From positions 337,874 through 401,873 of the forward strand of contig NZ_JACHTM010000003.1 of assembly GCF_015354055.1 (NCBI RefSeq): a stretch of 64,000 nt of DNA, written 5' to 3'. Below, one piece after another: positions 1-8,567 of the stretch; position 1 is the stretch's first letter, and every line of letters starts with the position of its first letter. The stretch is from Thermaurantiacus tibetensis. Lineage in GTDB: Bacteria; Pseudomonadota; Alphaproteobacteria; Sphingomonadales; Sphingomonadaceae. The notes under the pieces are model-generated. The model did not search any database, was not told the origin of the DNA, and saw nothing but the letters and a program-made list of their open reading frames with translations. The translations under genes were made by a program, and so were the position numbers.

Positions 1-11
1 GGGCCTCGCTG

Positions 12-89
<78 letters not shown>

Positions 90-211
90 GCGCGCGCTGC
101 TCGTTAGGCAAGATGTCCGCGCGGCGCAATGCGGAGGAGCCCATCGCCGGCGCGCTCTGCGCGGCTGCGGCCCCGCCCGCTTGCCCCGGCTCCCCGTGCT
201 GAAGGGATGCG

Positions 212-1186
212 GTGGCACGTGACATGGTCTGGCTTCCCGGCGGGCGGTTCCGCATGGGCTCGGACGCGCACCATCGCGCAGAAGCGCCGGCGCACGAGGG
301 AGCGGTCTCGGGCTTCTGGATCGACCGCACGCCCGTCATCAACCGCCAGTTCGGCGCCATTGTCGAGGAAACCGGCCACGTGACCCTCGCCGACCCGGGC
401 CCGAACGCTGCCGACTGTCCCGGCGCGCGCCCCTGGCTCCTGACGCCGGCAAGCCTCGTGTTCATGGCAACGGGAGGCCCCGTGCCGCTCGATGACTGGC
501 GCCAGTGGTGGGCCTTAACACCGGGCTCGGACGGGAGGCACGCGACGGGGCCGCACCGCAGCCTCGACGGGCTGTGGGACCACCGCGTCGCCCAGGTGGC
601 GCTGGGAGATGCCGAGGCCTACTGCGCCTGGGCCGGGACGGCGCTGCCGAGCGAGGCGGAATGGGAATCTGCCGCCTGGGGCGGCACGCGCGGCCCCACG
701 TTCGCCTGGTAAGATGACCTCGAGCCCGGCGGCCGGCACATGGCCAACCTGTGGCAGGGCCCCTTCCCTCACGGCAACACGGGGGAAGACGGGTTCCTGC
801 GCACCTCGCCGGTCGGGCTCTTCCCGGCCAGCGGCTTCGGCCTCCACGACATGATCGGCAACGTCTGGGGAATGGACGGCCGACTGGTGGCGGCCAGACC
901 ATGCCGCGCCCGTGGAGGGGGCCTGCTGCCTGCCCCCGAACCCGCACGGCGGAAGCCAAGACGCAAGCGCGGACCCGGCCCAGCCCGCCGTCCCGATCCC
1001 GCGCGGGGGCCGAAGGGCGAGAGCCATCTTTCTGCGCCGAGCTACTGCCGGCCCGACCGCCCCGCCGCCTGCCAGCCCCAGCCGATCGACAGCACGACCG
1101 GCCACATTGGCTTCCGCTGCGTGTGGCGCGGGCCGGGGCCCGACCCGCCGGCAGACCTCAGAAGCTCGCCGCCACCGAGACCGTGA
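212..1186 (+). pseudogene. Formylglycine-generating enzyme (FGE/SUMF1-type) pseudogene
   Basis: The translation follows the FGE-sulfatase family along its length: MVWLPGGRFRMGSD near the start, FWIDRTPV and then AYCAWAG...LPSEAEWE. It is interrupted by an in-frame TAA at 710-712, immediately after the conserved FAW. Reading then continues in frame through GGRHMANLWQGPFPHGN to GLHDMIGNVW, where an extra G in a G run shifts the frame (expected EWTADWW follows in the next frame), and about 150 bases on another shift returns it to SHLSAPSYC and HIGFRCVWR at the end. FGE oxidises a cysteine or serine of type I sulfatases to formylglycine; no sulfatase of that type is seen nearby. The 3' end overlaps the 3' end of hmuR by about 29 bases. 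The GTG at 212 and the ATG at 224 are both possible original starts. The stop plus two indels mean no functional product is expected. Confidence 0.85.
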
Positions 1187-3425
1187 CGCTGCGGGGGGGG
1201 CTCGTGAAGGCGTCGCGCACCGCTCGGTTTGCGGGCGTGTCGGCAAGCCCGCGGATGCTGCTCCACTCGACGTAGGCGGCATTGGTCAGGTTGAAGGCGC
1301 CGAGGCGCAGGGTGAGGCGGTCGGCGACGCGCCAGAAGGCGAGGAGGTCGAGCGTCGCCCGTTCGTCCGAGAGGAGGCACTGCGGGGTGCACAGGCCGCG
1401 CGCCTCCCGTGCCTCCTTGGCCGCGACCCAGGTGCCGACGAGCTCGGCGCCGAGCCTGCGGTCGGGCGCGCGCCAGCCAAGCCCGGTGACGAACTCGAGC
1501 GGGTCGATGGTGAGAAGCGGCGTCGCGGTGCCATCGGGCGCGATCACCCGCCCCTTTGCCCAGGCGAAGGCGCCGTTCCAGCGGAAACCGCGGCCGAGCT
1601 CGACGCTCGCCCGGCCCTCGAGCCCGTGGATGCGCACGCGCTCGAGGTTCACGAACTGGAAGACGATGGGGTCGCGCGGGCTCCCGGTGCCGCGCACGAT
1701 CTCCTGGCTGATGAAGTCGCGGTAGCGCGCGGCGAAGGCCGTCACCTGGCCGGAGACGCGGTCGTCCCCAAAGCGCAAGCCCCCCTCGAGCGCCGCACTG
1801 CGCTCGGGACCGAGGTCGGGGTTGGGGACGGAGGTGTAGGAGAAGACGGGCGAGGTCAGGTTCTCGAAGAACTGGTTGACCTGCGAGGGCGCCGGCGCCC
1901 GGAATCCCGCAGCATAGCTGCCGACAAGGCTGAGCCCCCCGGCGAGCCGCAGCGTTGCCCCGAACTTCGGCGAGAGCGCGCTCCCTCGGGTGCCGGCGAC
2001 CGTGCCGGGGGGCGTTGCCGCATCGGGCTCCGGCGTCAGCCGATAGTGGTCGAAACGCAGGCCCGGGAAGAGGATGAGCCGCTCCCCGAAGAGCCGGATC
2101 TCGTCGGAAAGATAGATGCCGGCGAGCCGGAAGTCGGTGGGCGGGAAGGCGCGGGTGGGGTAGGTCTCGGGCGGGGTGGGCACGGTGCCGTCGCGCAAGC
2201 CCTCCTGCCGCGTCGCAACATATTCGCCCCCGAACACGAGCCGGTGGGCAAGGCCTCCGGTCCCGAACGCCAGCCGCGCATGGCCGGCAACACCGCCGAT
2301 CCTGGTGTCGAAGCTGTTCAGGCGCGTCCTGTCGGGAGCCGAGAGCCGGTCCTCGGCGGTGAACTGGCGGTCGCGGCCCTGCTGCCAGTAGCCCACCAGG
2401 AACGCCTCCTCGAGGAGGCCCGCGCTGGTCAGCGTCCAGTCGAGGCTCAAGCGGGTGCGGGCCACCCGGTCCGAGGCGTCGAGGTCGATGACGCTGGTCG
2501 GCGCCGAGGGAACGGGCGCGCGGCCGGAGAGCACCTCGGTCTCGATCCGGTTCAGGAAGCGCTCGCCGGTCACGCGGATCCGGTTGCGGGCATCGGCGTC
2601 GAACACGAGCTTGCCGAGCACCGCCTCCGAGCGGTTGTCCTGCGGGTTCGGCGCGGTGCGGGTCGCGTTCGGCGCCTCGTTCCGGCCCTGGTTCCGGAGC
2701 GCCTCGCCACGGCGGACGGTGGTGCCTGCGAGGAGCGAGACCCGGCCCGCCCGGACGGCGGCAAGGCCCGTTGCCACCCAGTCGCTGCTGCTGCTGTCGT
2801 AGCCGGCGCGCACCACGCCGCCGACGCGACCCGAAGCGCCCAGAAGGTCGGCCGGATCCGCCGTCTGGAAGCTGACCACCCCTGCCACGCCGTCGCTGCC
2901 GTAGAGGGAGGAGGCAGGCCCGCGCAGGATCTCGACCGACTTCAGGAGACCGAGCTCGACCGAGTCGCGCCCCGTCAGCTGGGCGCCAAAGGCGAAGGCA
3001 TCCGGCACGCGGACCCCGTCCACCTGGATGAGCACGCGGTTGCCGCCGATGCCGCGGATGGTGAAGCCCGCGTTCCCGTCGCGTCCCGTGGAGCCGAGCG
3101 CTGCCCCGAACCGCGCCGGTGCGCGGCGCACCGAGACCCCCGGCTCGAAGCGGACGAGGTCGCGGATGTCCTCGACGAGCTGGTCGGCCATGGTCTCGGC
3201 GTCGAAGACGGTGACGGTGACCGGCGCCTCGAGGAGGGTGAGCGGCGCGCGCGTGGCCGTGACCGTGATGGTGGAGGGGGTGGGAACGAAGCCGTCGCCG
3301 GCAGCTGCGGCTTCGGCGGCGGCGTCGGGGGCGGCGAGCACCGGAGCCGGGCCGAGGAGGCCGGCAAGGGTGGCGAGGAGGGGGAGCGGGGCCGGGCGGC
3401 GCGCGGGACGGGCGGGACGGGGCAT
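1158..3425 (-). CDS. hmuR: TonB-dependent heme/hemoglobin receptor HmuR
   Basis: This 755-residue outer-membrane receptor imports heme or hemoproteins using TonB energy. Residues 1 to about 31 form a signal peptide (MPRPARPARR then a Leu/Ala core ending VLAAPDA). A TonB box-like segment ITVTATRAP follows at about 50, then a plug with the typical RGIGGNRVLIQVDGVR and LKSVEILRGPASSLYGSDGVAGVV, and a 22-strand-type barrel ending in the aromatic terminus VTVSVAASF. The long plug and barrel match the hemoglobin/transferrin receptor subfamily. An upstream in-frame ATG would give a start at 3473, but that would put the Fur-like palindrome inside the gene; the start at 3425 gives a clean signal peptide and was chosen. 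It is divergent from hmuSTUV, and expression is likely iron-repressed. Confidence 0.9.
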   Translation of the reverse strand: MPRPARPARRPAPLPLLATLAGLLGPAPVLAAPDAAAEAAAAGDGFVPTPSTITVTATRAPLTLLEAPVTVTVFDAETMADQLVEDIRDLVRFEPGVSVRRAPARFGAALGSTGRDGNAGFTIRGIGGNRVLIQVDGVRVPDAFAFGAQLTGRDSVELGLLKSVEILRGPASSLYGSDGVAGVVSFQTADPADLLGASGRVGGVVRAGYDSSSSDWVATGLAAVRAGRVSLLAGTTVRRGEALRNQGRNEAPNATRTAPNPQDNRSEAVLGKLVFDADARNRIRVTGERFLNRIETEVLSGRAPVPSAPTSVIDLDASDRVARTRLSLDWTLTSAGLLEEAFLVGYWQQGRDRQFTAEDRLSAPDRTRLNSFDTRIGGVAGHARLAFGTGGLAHRLVFGGEYVATRQEGLRDGTVPTPPETYPTRAFPPTDFRLAGIYLSDEIRLFGERLILFPGLRFDHYRLTPEPDAATPPGTVAGTRGSALSPKFGATLRLAGGLSLVGSYAAGFRAPAPSQVNQFFENLTSPVFSYTSVPNPDLGPERSAALEGGLRFGDDRVSGQVTAFAARYRDFISQEIVRGTGSPRDPIVFQFVNLERVRIHGLEGRASVELGRGFRWNGAFAWAKGRVIAPDGTATPLLTIDPLEFVTGLGWRAPDRRLGAELVGTWVAAKEAREARGLCTPQCLLSDERATLDLLAFWRVADRLTLRLGAFNLTNAAYVEWSSIRGLADTPANRAVRDAFTSPPRSVTVSVAASF

Positions 3426-3436
3426 GGCGCTTCCTA

Positions 3437-3459
3437 CAAGTGAGAACGATTCGCACTTG
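3437..3459. promoter_or_regulatory. Fur/Irr-like palindromic operator between hmuR and hmuSTUV
   Basis: CAAGTG and CACTTG are exact inverted arms around a centre that is itself nearly symmetric (AGAACGATTCG), resembling a Fur box (the GAGAACGATTC core). It lies 11 bases upstream of the hmuR start and 55 bases upstream of hmuS, so one bound repressor could control both directions. Whether Fur, Irr or RirA binds cannot be told from the site alone. Confidence 0.7.
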
Positions 3460-3514
3460 CTTTCCATGCGCAAGCTGATAATGCAAGTCGGACGCGTTCG
3501 CAGAAGGAGCCGCC

Positions 3515-4573
3515 ATGGCCGATGCCGCCCTCAAGGCCCGCAACCCCGAGCCCGGGCCCGCACCCCCCGCCGCACCGCCCCTCTCGCCGCCCCGCCGCCC
3601 CGTCGACCAGGCCGCCGCCCTCGGCATCTCCGAGGCGGAGTGGCTCGTCACCCACGCGCCCGGCCGCGTCCGCCGCCTGAAGGTGCGCGCACGCGACCTC
3701 CTCCCCCGCCTGCCCGCCCTCGGCCCGGTCATGGCCCTCACCCGCAACCCCTTCTGCGTCCACGAAAAGGAGGGCGCCTACGGCAACATCGAGGTGGCCG
3801 GGGCGATGGGCCTCGTCCTCAACCACGCCATCGACCTTCGGCTCTTCCTCGCCCACTGGGTCCACCTCTTCGCGGTCGAGACCCCGCTCGAGGGCGGCGG
3901 CATGCGCCAGAGCCTGCAGGTCTTCGATTCGAGCGGCACGGCGGTCCACAAGATCTTCGCCCGCGAGGCGACCGACCGCACCGCCTGGGCGGCGCTCGTT
4001 GCCGACCTCGGCGAGGAGAGCCCGCCGGGCCCCATCGCCGTCAGCCCGAGGCCCAAGCCCACCCCCGACCGGCCCGACGAGGCCATCGCGATCGAGACGG
4101 TGCGCCAGCGCTGGGCCGCCCTTCGCGACGTGCATGATTTCTTCGCCCTGCTCCGCGAGGAGGAGGTCGGCCGCCTCCAGGCCATGCGCCTCGCCGGCCC
4201 GCCCTACAGCCGGCCGGTGCCGGTCTCGGCCATCGAGCCCCTGCTCGAGGCCGCCGCGGCCGAAGGCGTCCCCCTCATGTGCTTCGTCGGCAACCGCGGC
4301 TGCATCCAGATCCACAGCGGCCCCGTGCACCGCGTCGTGCCGGCCGGCCCCTGGCTCAACATCCTCGACCCGGGCTTCAACCTGCACCTGAGGATCGCCG
4401 ACGTCGCCCACGCGTTTGCTGTATGGAAGCCGCAGGCAGACAGCCCGGTCCACTCGGTCGAGCTCTTCGCCGCCGACGGCACGCTGGTGTGCCAGCTTTT
4501 CGGCGAGCGCAAGCCGGGCCGGCCGGAGCTTCCGGCCTGGAAGCGCCTGGTCGACTCGCTGCCCGACGCATGA
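3515..4573 (+). CDS. hmuS: Hemin-degrading / heme-trafficking factor HmuS
   Basis: At 352 residues this has the usual length of HemS/HmuS/ShuS cytoplasmic proteins, which take heme from the importer and store or open it. Two repeated halves are visible: LGISEAEWL...VMALTRNPFCVHEKEGAYG with LNHAIDLRLFLAHWVHLF in the N half, and a C half with VPLMCFVGNRGCIQIHSG...NILDPGFNLHLR ending in HSVELFAADGTLVCQLFGERKPG. The first 30 residues are Pro/Ala-rich and variable. The start ATG is preceded by AAGGAG at 3504-3509. The stop overlaps the hmuT start (ATGA), so it is the first gene of hmuSTUV. Confidence 0.92.
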   Translation: MADAALKARNPEPGPAPPAAPPLSPPRRPVDQAAALGISEAEWLVTHAPGRVRRLKVRARDLLPRLPALGPVMALTRNPFCVHEKEGAYGNIEVAGAMGLVLNHAIDLRLFLAHWVHLFAVETPLEGGGMRQSLQVFDSSGTAVHKIFAREATDRTAWAALVADLGEESPPGPIAVSPRPKPTPDRPDEAIAIETVRQRWAALRDVHDFFALLREEEVGRLQAMRLAGPPYSRPVPVSAIEPLLEAAAAEGVPLMCFVGNRGCIQIHSGPVHRVVPAGPWLNILDPGFNLHLRIADVAHAFAVWKPQADSPVHSVELFAADGTLVCQLFGERKPGRPELPAWKRLVDSLPDA

Positions 4574-5391
4574 GCGCCGCCCGCCTTCTCGTCCTCGGCC
4601 TGCTGCTCCTCGCGCCCGCCCTCGCGCGCGCCGCCGACCGCATCGTGACGCTGGGCAGCGACGTCACCGAGATCGTCTTCGCCCTTGGCCGCGGGCAGGC
4701 CGTGGTTGCCGCCGACGAGACCTCCACCTTCCCTGCCGCTGCCGCCGCGCTGCCGAAGCTCGGCTACTACCGCGCGCTCGCCCCCGAGCCGCTGCTCGCC
4801 GCCCGGCCCACGCTGGTGCTGGCCGGCGATGGCGCCGGGCCGGAGGCGGTGCTGCGCCAGGTCGCCCGCGCCGGCGTGCGCGTGGTGACCGTGCCCGGAG
4901 GCCACGATGCCGCGGCCGTCGCGGCCAAGATCCGCGCAGTCGGCGCTGCGGTCGGTGCGCCCGCTGGCGCCGAGGCGCTCGCGCGCGAGACCGCAGCGGC
5001 GCTCGCCAGCGCCCCGCGCACGGGCCCCCGTCCCCGGATGCTCCTCATCCTCGCCAGCGCCCCGGGGCGGATCCTCGCCGCCGGCACCGGCACTGCGGGC
5101 GACGGCTTCATCCGCCTGGCCGGAGGCACCAACGTCTTCACGGCCGAAGGCTACCGGCCGCTCTCGGCCGAGGCCGCGCTCGCCGCCGCCCCCGAGGTCA
5201 TCCTTGTCCCCTCGCACGTGGTCGAGATGCTGGGCGGCCTCGCCGCCGTCGCCCGCGAGCCGGCGCTTGCCCGCTTGCCTGCCGCCCGCGCCGGGCGGAT
5301 CCTCGTCATCGACAGCCAGGCCGCACTCAACTTCGGGCCCCGGCTGCCGCAGGCGCTCGCGGCGGTGCGCGCCCGGCTGGGGAAGGGCTGA
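4570..5391 (+). CDS. hmuT: Periplasmic heme-binding protein HmuT
   Basis: This 273-residue type III periplasmic binding protein would deliver heme to HmuUV. It has a short signal peptide (MSAARLLVLGLLLLAPALARAA) followed at once by RIVTLGSDVTEIVFALG, the usual beginning of the mature HmuT/BtuF fold. The family segment LPKLGYYRALAPEPLLAARP carries the tyrosine that contacts heme in characterised HmuT proteins. GGTNVF and the final RLPQALAAVRARLG are also typical. The start is fixed by the ATGA overlap with hmuS. The next gene begins 5 bases after the stop. Confidence 0.92.
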   Translation: MSAARLLVLGLLLLAPALARAADRIVTLGSDVTEIVFALGRGQAVVAADETSTFPAAAAALPKLGYYRALAPEPLLAARPTLVLAGDGAGPEAVLRQVARAGVRVVTVPGGHDAAAVAAKIRAVGAAVGAPAGAEALARETAAALASAPRTGPRPRMLLILASAPGRILAAGTGTAGDGFIRLAGGTNVFTAEGYRPLSAEAALAAAPEVILVPSHVVEMLGGLAAVAREPALARLPAARAGRILVIDSQAALNFGPRLPQALAAVRARLGKG

Positions 5392-5396
5392 CTACG

Positions 5397-6467
5397 GTGG
5401 CAACCGCCGCGCCCGCGCGCCCCGGGCTCGCGCTCCCCCGCCTTCCCGGCCGCGGGACCTTGGCCGCGCTGGCGCTCGGCCTCCTCGTCTGCCTCTCGGT
5501 GCTCCTCAACCTCATGCTGGGCGCCGTGCCTGTTCCCGCACACGAGGTGCTCGGTGCCCTTCTCCCAGGCCGCGAGGCCGACCCGGCCGCTGCCATGGTC
5601 GTGCGCGAGATCCGCCTGCCGCGCCTTCTTGCCGCGCTCGTGGTCGGGGCAGCGCTTGCGGTTGCCGGGGCCGCGCTCCAGGGCCTGTTCCGGAACCCGC
5701 TGGCCGACCCCGGCCTCCTCGGGGTCTCGACGGGCGCGGCGCTCGGCTCCGCGCTCTGGCTGGTGATCGGCGCCGGCGCGGCTCCAGGCCTCCTTGCCCT
5801 CGTCGGCCCCTTCGCGCTTCCGCTGGCCGGCTTCGCCGGCGCGCTTGCGGCGATCGCCGTGGTGCTCGCGCTCGGGCGCCGCGCCGGCCCGCAGGCCACG
5901 CTCCTCATGCTCCTCGTGGGCATCGGCGTGAACGCCCTCGGCGGCGCGGTCATCGGCCTTCTCTCCTTCCTCAGCACCGATACCGAGCTCCGTGCGCTTT
6001 CGCTCTGGCTCCTCGGCACCCTCGCCCAGGTGGAATGGCCGGTGCTCGCAGCGGCAGCCTTCGTCGCGCTCGGTGCGCTCGCCGGCCTGCTTTCCACCGC
6101 GCGCGCGCTCGATCTCCTCGCGCTGGGCGAGGACGGTGCCCGCCACCTCGGGGTGGACGTGCCCCGGCTCCGCCAGCGGCTTGCCCTGCTCTCGGCGCTT
6201 GCGGTCGGCGCTTCAGTGTCGCTGGCCGGCATCATCGGCTTCGTCGGCCTCGTCGTCCCGCACATGCTGCGCCTCGCCCTGGGGCCTGGCCACGCCCGGC
6301 TCCTCCCGCTGGCCGCCCTCGGCGGCGCGCTCGCCCTCTCGCTCGCCGACCTCGGCGCCCGGCTCATCGCCCTGCCGGCCGAAGTGCCGGTCGGTGTCGT
6401 CATGGCCTTCGTCGGGGCGCCGGCCTTCCTCTGGGTCCTGCTCTCGGCCTGGCGGCGGATGGGCTGA
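5397..6467 (+). CDS. hmuU: Heme ABC transporter permease HmuU
   Basis: This is a FecCD/BtuC-type inner-membrane permease of 356 residues with about ten hydrophobic segments. Family landmarks are IRLPRLLAALVVGAALAVAGAALQGLFRNPLADPGLLGVS, the coupling-helix region around LGEDGARHLGVDV and the late GFVGLVVPHMLR (each motif is contiguous in the protein; the first is quoted as adjoining family blocks). The most plausible start is the GTG at 5397, because the only upstream in-frame ATG lies far inside hmuT. The last base of the stop is the first base of the hmuV ATG (TGATG), which implies translational coupling. Confidence 0.92.
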   Translation: MATAAPARPGLALPRLPGRGTLAALALGLLVCLSVLLNLMLGAVPVPAHEVLGALLPGREADPAAAMVVREIRLPRLLAALVVGAALAVAGAALQGLFRNPLADPGLLGVSTGAALGSALWLVIGAGAAPGLLALVGPFALPLAGFAGALAAIAVVLALGRRAGPQATLLMLLVGIGVNALGGAVIGLLSFLSTDTELRALSLWLLGTLAQVEWPVLAAAAFVALGALAGLLSTARALDLLALGEDGARHLGVDVPRLRQRLALLSALAVGASVSLAGIIGFVGLVVPHMLRLALGPGHARLLPLAALGGALALSLADLGARLIALPAEVPVGVVMAFVGAPAFLWVLLSAWRRMG

Positions 6468-7225
6468 TGCTCGAGGCTGTCGACCTCGGTCTCGCCCGCG
6501 CAGGGCGCAGGGTGCTTGGCCGCCTCACCCACCGCTTCCGCCCGGGCGAGGTCACGGTGCTCGCCGGCCCCAACGGCGCGGGCAAGTCCACCCTGCTTGC
6601 CGCGCTCGCCGGAGATCTTGTGCCAAGCTCGGGCCGCATCCTGCTCGACGGCGCCCCGCCCCACGCGCTGCCGCTCGAGGAGCGGGCCCGCCGCCGCGCC
6701 GCGCTTCCGCAGCAGCCGTCCGTCGCCTTCGCCTTCGCCGTCCGCGAGGTCGTCGCCATGGGCCTGCACCCGCACGGGCTTGCACCCGACTGTCCCCCCG
6801 GCATGGCGCTTGTCGAACACGCGCTGGCCGCGCTCGACCTTGCCGCCATGGCGGCCCGACCGGCCACGCAGGTCTCCGGCGGCGAAGGCCAGCGCATCCA
6901 CCTCGCGCGCGTGCTGGTGCAGGCGGAAGCGGCGCTTGCCGCCGGCCTCCTGCCCCTCCTCCTCCTCGACGAACCGGCAACCGGGCTCGACTGGCGCCAC
7001 CAGTTCGCGCTCGTCCGGCTCCTCCAGGGGCTCGCTGCCCGGGGCGCGACGGTGGTGCTCAGCCTTCATGATCTGCCGCTTGCGCGCGCCTTGGGCGGCG
7101 AGGTGCTCCTCCTCGCCGAGGGTGGCCTGCGCGCCTGCGGCACCGCCGGGGAAGTGCTCGCGCCGCCCCTCCTTGCGCGCTGGTTCGGGCTCGGGGAGCG
7201 CGAGGCCCGGCTGCTCGCCGCCTGA
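6467..7225 (+). CDS. hmuV: Heme ABC transporter ATPase HmuV
   Basis: This 252-residue ATPase drives the HmuU permease. Walker A is GPNGAGKST at residues 34-42, the signature is VSGGEGQR at 136-143, Walker B is LLLLDEP at 164-170, and the H-loop histidine is in LSLHDL near 201. The extra EGQR-IHLARVLVQ and the 'LDWRHQ' after the D-loop are typical for HmuV rather than FecE. It is the last gene of hmuSTUV. The operon converges on the unknown minus-strand cluster 26 bases further on, and no clear hairpin is visible in that short gap. Confidence 0.93.
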   Translation: MLEAVDLGLARAGRRVLGRLTHRFRPGEVTVLAGPNGAGKSTLLAALAGDLVPSSGRILLDGAPPHALPLEERARRRAALPQQPSVAFAFAVREVVAMGLHPHGLAPDCPPGMALVEHALAALDLAAMAARPATQVSGGEGQRIHLARVLVQAEAALAAGLLPLLLLDEPATGLDWRHQFALVRLLQGLAARGATVVLSLHDLPLARALGGEVLLLAEGGLRACGTAGEVLAPPLLARWFGLGEREARLLAA

Positions 7226-7251
7226 CTGCCAGCGCGGAGCCTCGAGCGCCG

Positions 7252-8562
7252 TCAGCCCTGCGACGGCCGCTCGGCCGGAGCCGCGCCTCCCCCGGGCGGG
7301 GGTGGGCGTTCGGCCGGCCGAGGGGGCGGCGGCGCGGGTTGTGGCAGCGGGGCGCGCGGTGCGGCAAGCTGCTCGCGAAGCTCCCGGCGCCGCCCGTCCT
7401 CGGCCAGCCGCTGGCCGGCAAGCCGGTCGCGGTCGGCCGCCGCGCGGTCGCCGAACTCGGCCTGGGGGTTGAGGCTGTTCACCCGGATCCGCTCGATGTC
7501 CTCCACCCCCGCCAGCCGCGTCAGCGGCACATAATCGGAGCGGAACAGGAGCTCGACGGAGGAGCCGAGGTTGGCGCTGGCGTTCATCTCCTCGGTGGTC
7601 GAGACCGCGTTGGTCGTGACGTAGCCGATCGTGTTCCTGACGCTGGCGCTCGCGCCCCACGGGCCGAAGCTGGCGCCGCCCCCGACGCTCGTCTCGTTGC
7701 GGACATCGAAGCTCGAGGCGCGGTCCTCGGCCGCGGCGCTCCGCGCGTCGATGTGGAAGTTCATCGAGGCCGAAAGCCGCCCGCTCTCGACGACGATCCG
7801 CTGCAGGCCCATCATCACCATGGTGGCGAGGAGCTGCTGCCGGTTGCGCGCGATCGCCTGGCGCGCGAAGCCGACCAGCTCTTCCGGGTTGCGGCCGGGG
7901 ACGGGCTCGTCGGGGCGGAGCGAAAGACCCGCGCGCAGCATCCCCTCGCTCGGGAAGTCGGCGCCAGGCTTCAGCACGATGCGCGTCGCGCGGTCGCGTT
8001 CGGCCAGGGCCTCGCGCCGCTCCTCCGCGTCCATGGCGCGCAGCTCCTCCTCATCGGGCGGATCGTCGCCTCTCAGCTCGAAGTTCGCCGGAAACCTGTC
8101 GACGAGCCACTGTCGGGCCGCGACCAGCGGAATTTGCCCGTCGGCGAAGTCGCCCGTCGCCTGCGCGACGCCGCGGATGAGCTCGACGAAGCTGTGCAGC
8201 TGCTGCTGGTTCGAGTCGTGGATCGCCTTGAACACGCCAGTGATGAGCTCGCTCACGAACCGCGGGAAGCTGATGGCGCCCAGCATCTGGCGCGTGGTGT
8301 CTGCCACCCGGTCGACGGCCGCGCCCGAGAACGCGCCGCCGGCGTTCTGGGCCAGCGCGAGCGGGGCGGGCCCCTCGCAGTCACGGTCGCCGGCCGCGTC
8401 GGCCAGCGCGCGCGCCGTGTGGGCGATCCGCGCGAGGTGGTGCGCAATCTCTCGGCGCGTCGCTGCGGGCAGCGCCTGGAAGGCCTCGGACGCCGAGAGC
8501 AGGCCCTTCAGCGTCTGCCGGACGGCCGGCGACGGCTGGGGCGCGGGGGCCGCCCCCGGCAC
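7252..8562 (-). CDS. Uncharacterised protein, family-A paralogue 4 (last gene of the sigma-54 locus)
   Basis: This 436-residue protein has no function I recognise. It shares three blocks with the proteins at 9514, 10711 and 17437. Block 1, around residues 97-160, is SFPRFVSELITGVFKAI followed by QQLHSF and RQWLVDRFP. Block 2 is RNRQQLLATMVMMGLQRIVV. Block 3 is SSVELLFRSDYVPLTRLAGV. It is the most diverged of the four and adds a proline-rich tail (PAPPPPRPAERPPPPGG). The N-terminus (SEAFQALPAATRREIAHHLARIA) is helical and matches the same region of the 10711 protein, supporting the GTG start at 8562. No signal peptide or membrane segment is seen, so it is probably cytoplasmic. It starts 5 bases after the previous gene's stop. 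Confidence 0.75.
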   Translation of the reverse strand: MPGAAPAPQPSPAVRQTLKGLLSASEAFQALPAATRREIAHHLARIAHTARALADAAGDRDCEGPAPLALAQNAGGAFSGAAVDRVADTTRQMLGAISFPRFVSELITGVFKAIHDSNQQQLHSFVELIRGVAQATGDFADGQIPLVAARQWLVDRFPANFELRGDDPPDEEELRAMDAEERREALAERDRATRIVLKPGADFPSEGMLRAGLSLRPDEPVPGRNPEELVGFARQAIARNRQQLLATMVMMGLQRIVVESGRLSASMNFHIDARSAAAEDRASSFDVRNETSVGGGASFGPWGASASVRNTIGYVTTNAVSTTEEMNASANLGSSVELLFRSDYVPLTRLAGVEDIERIRVNSLNPQAEFGDRAAADRDRLAGQRLAEDGRRRELREQLAAPRAPLPQPAPPPPRPAERPPPPGGGAAPAERPSQG

Positions 8563-8567
8563 GGGCG

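Noticed and set aside
912..3747. Long open frames (843 and 901 codons) across hmuR
   Set aside because: Both overlap the clear TonB receptor in other frames and contain no recognisable domain.
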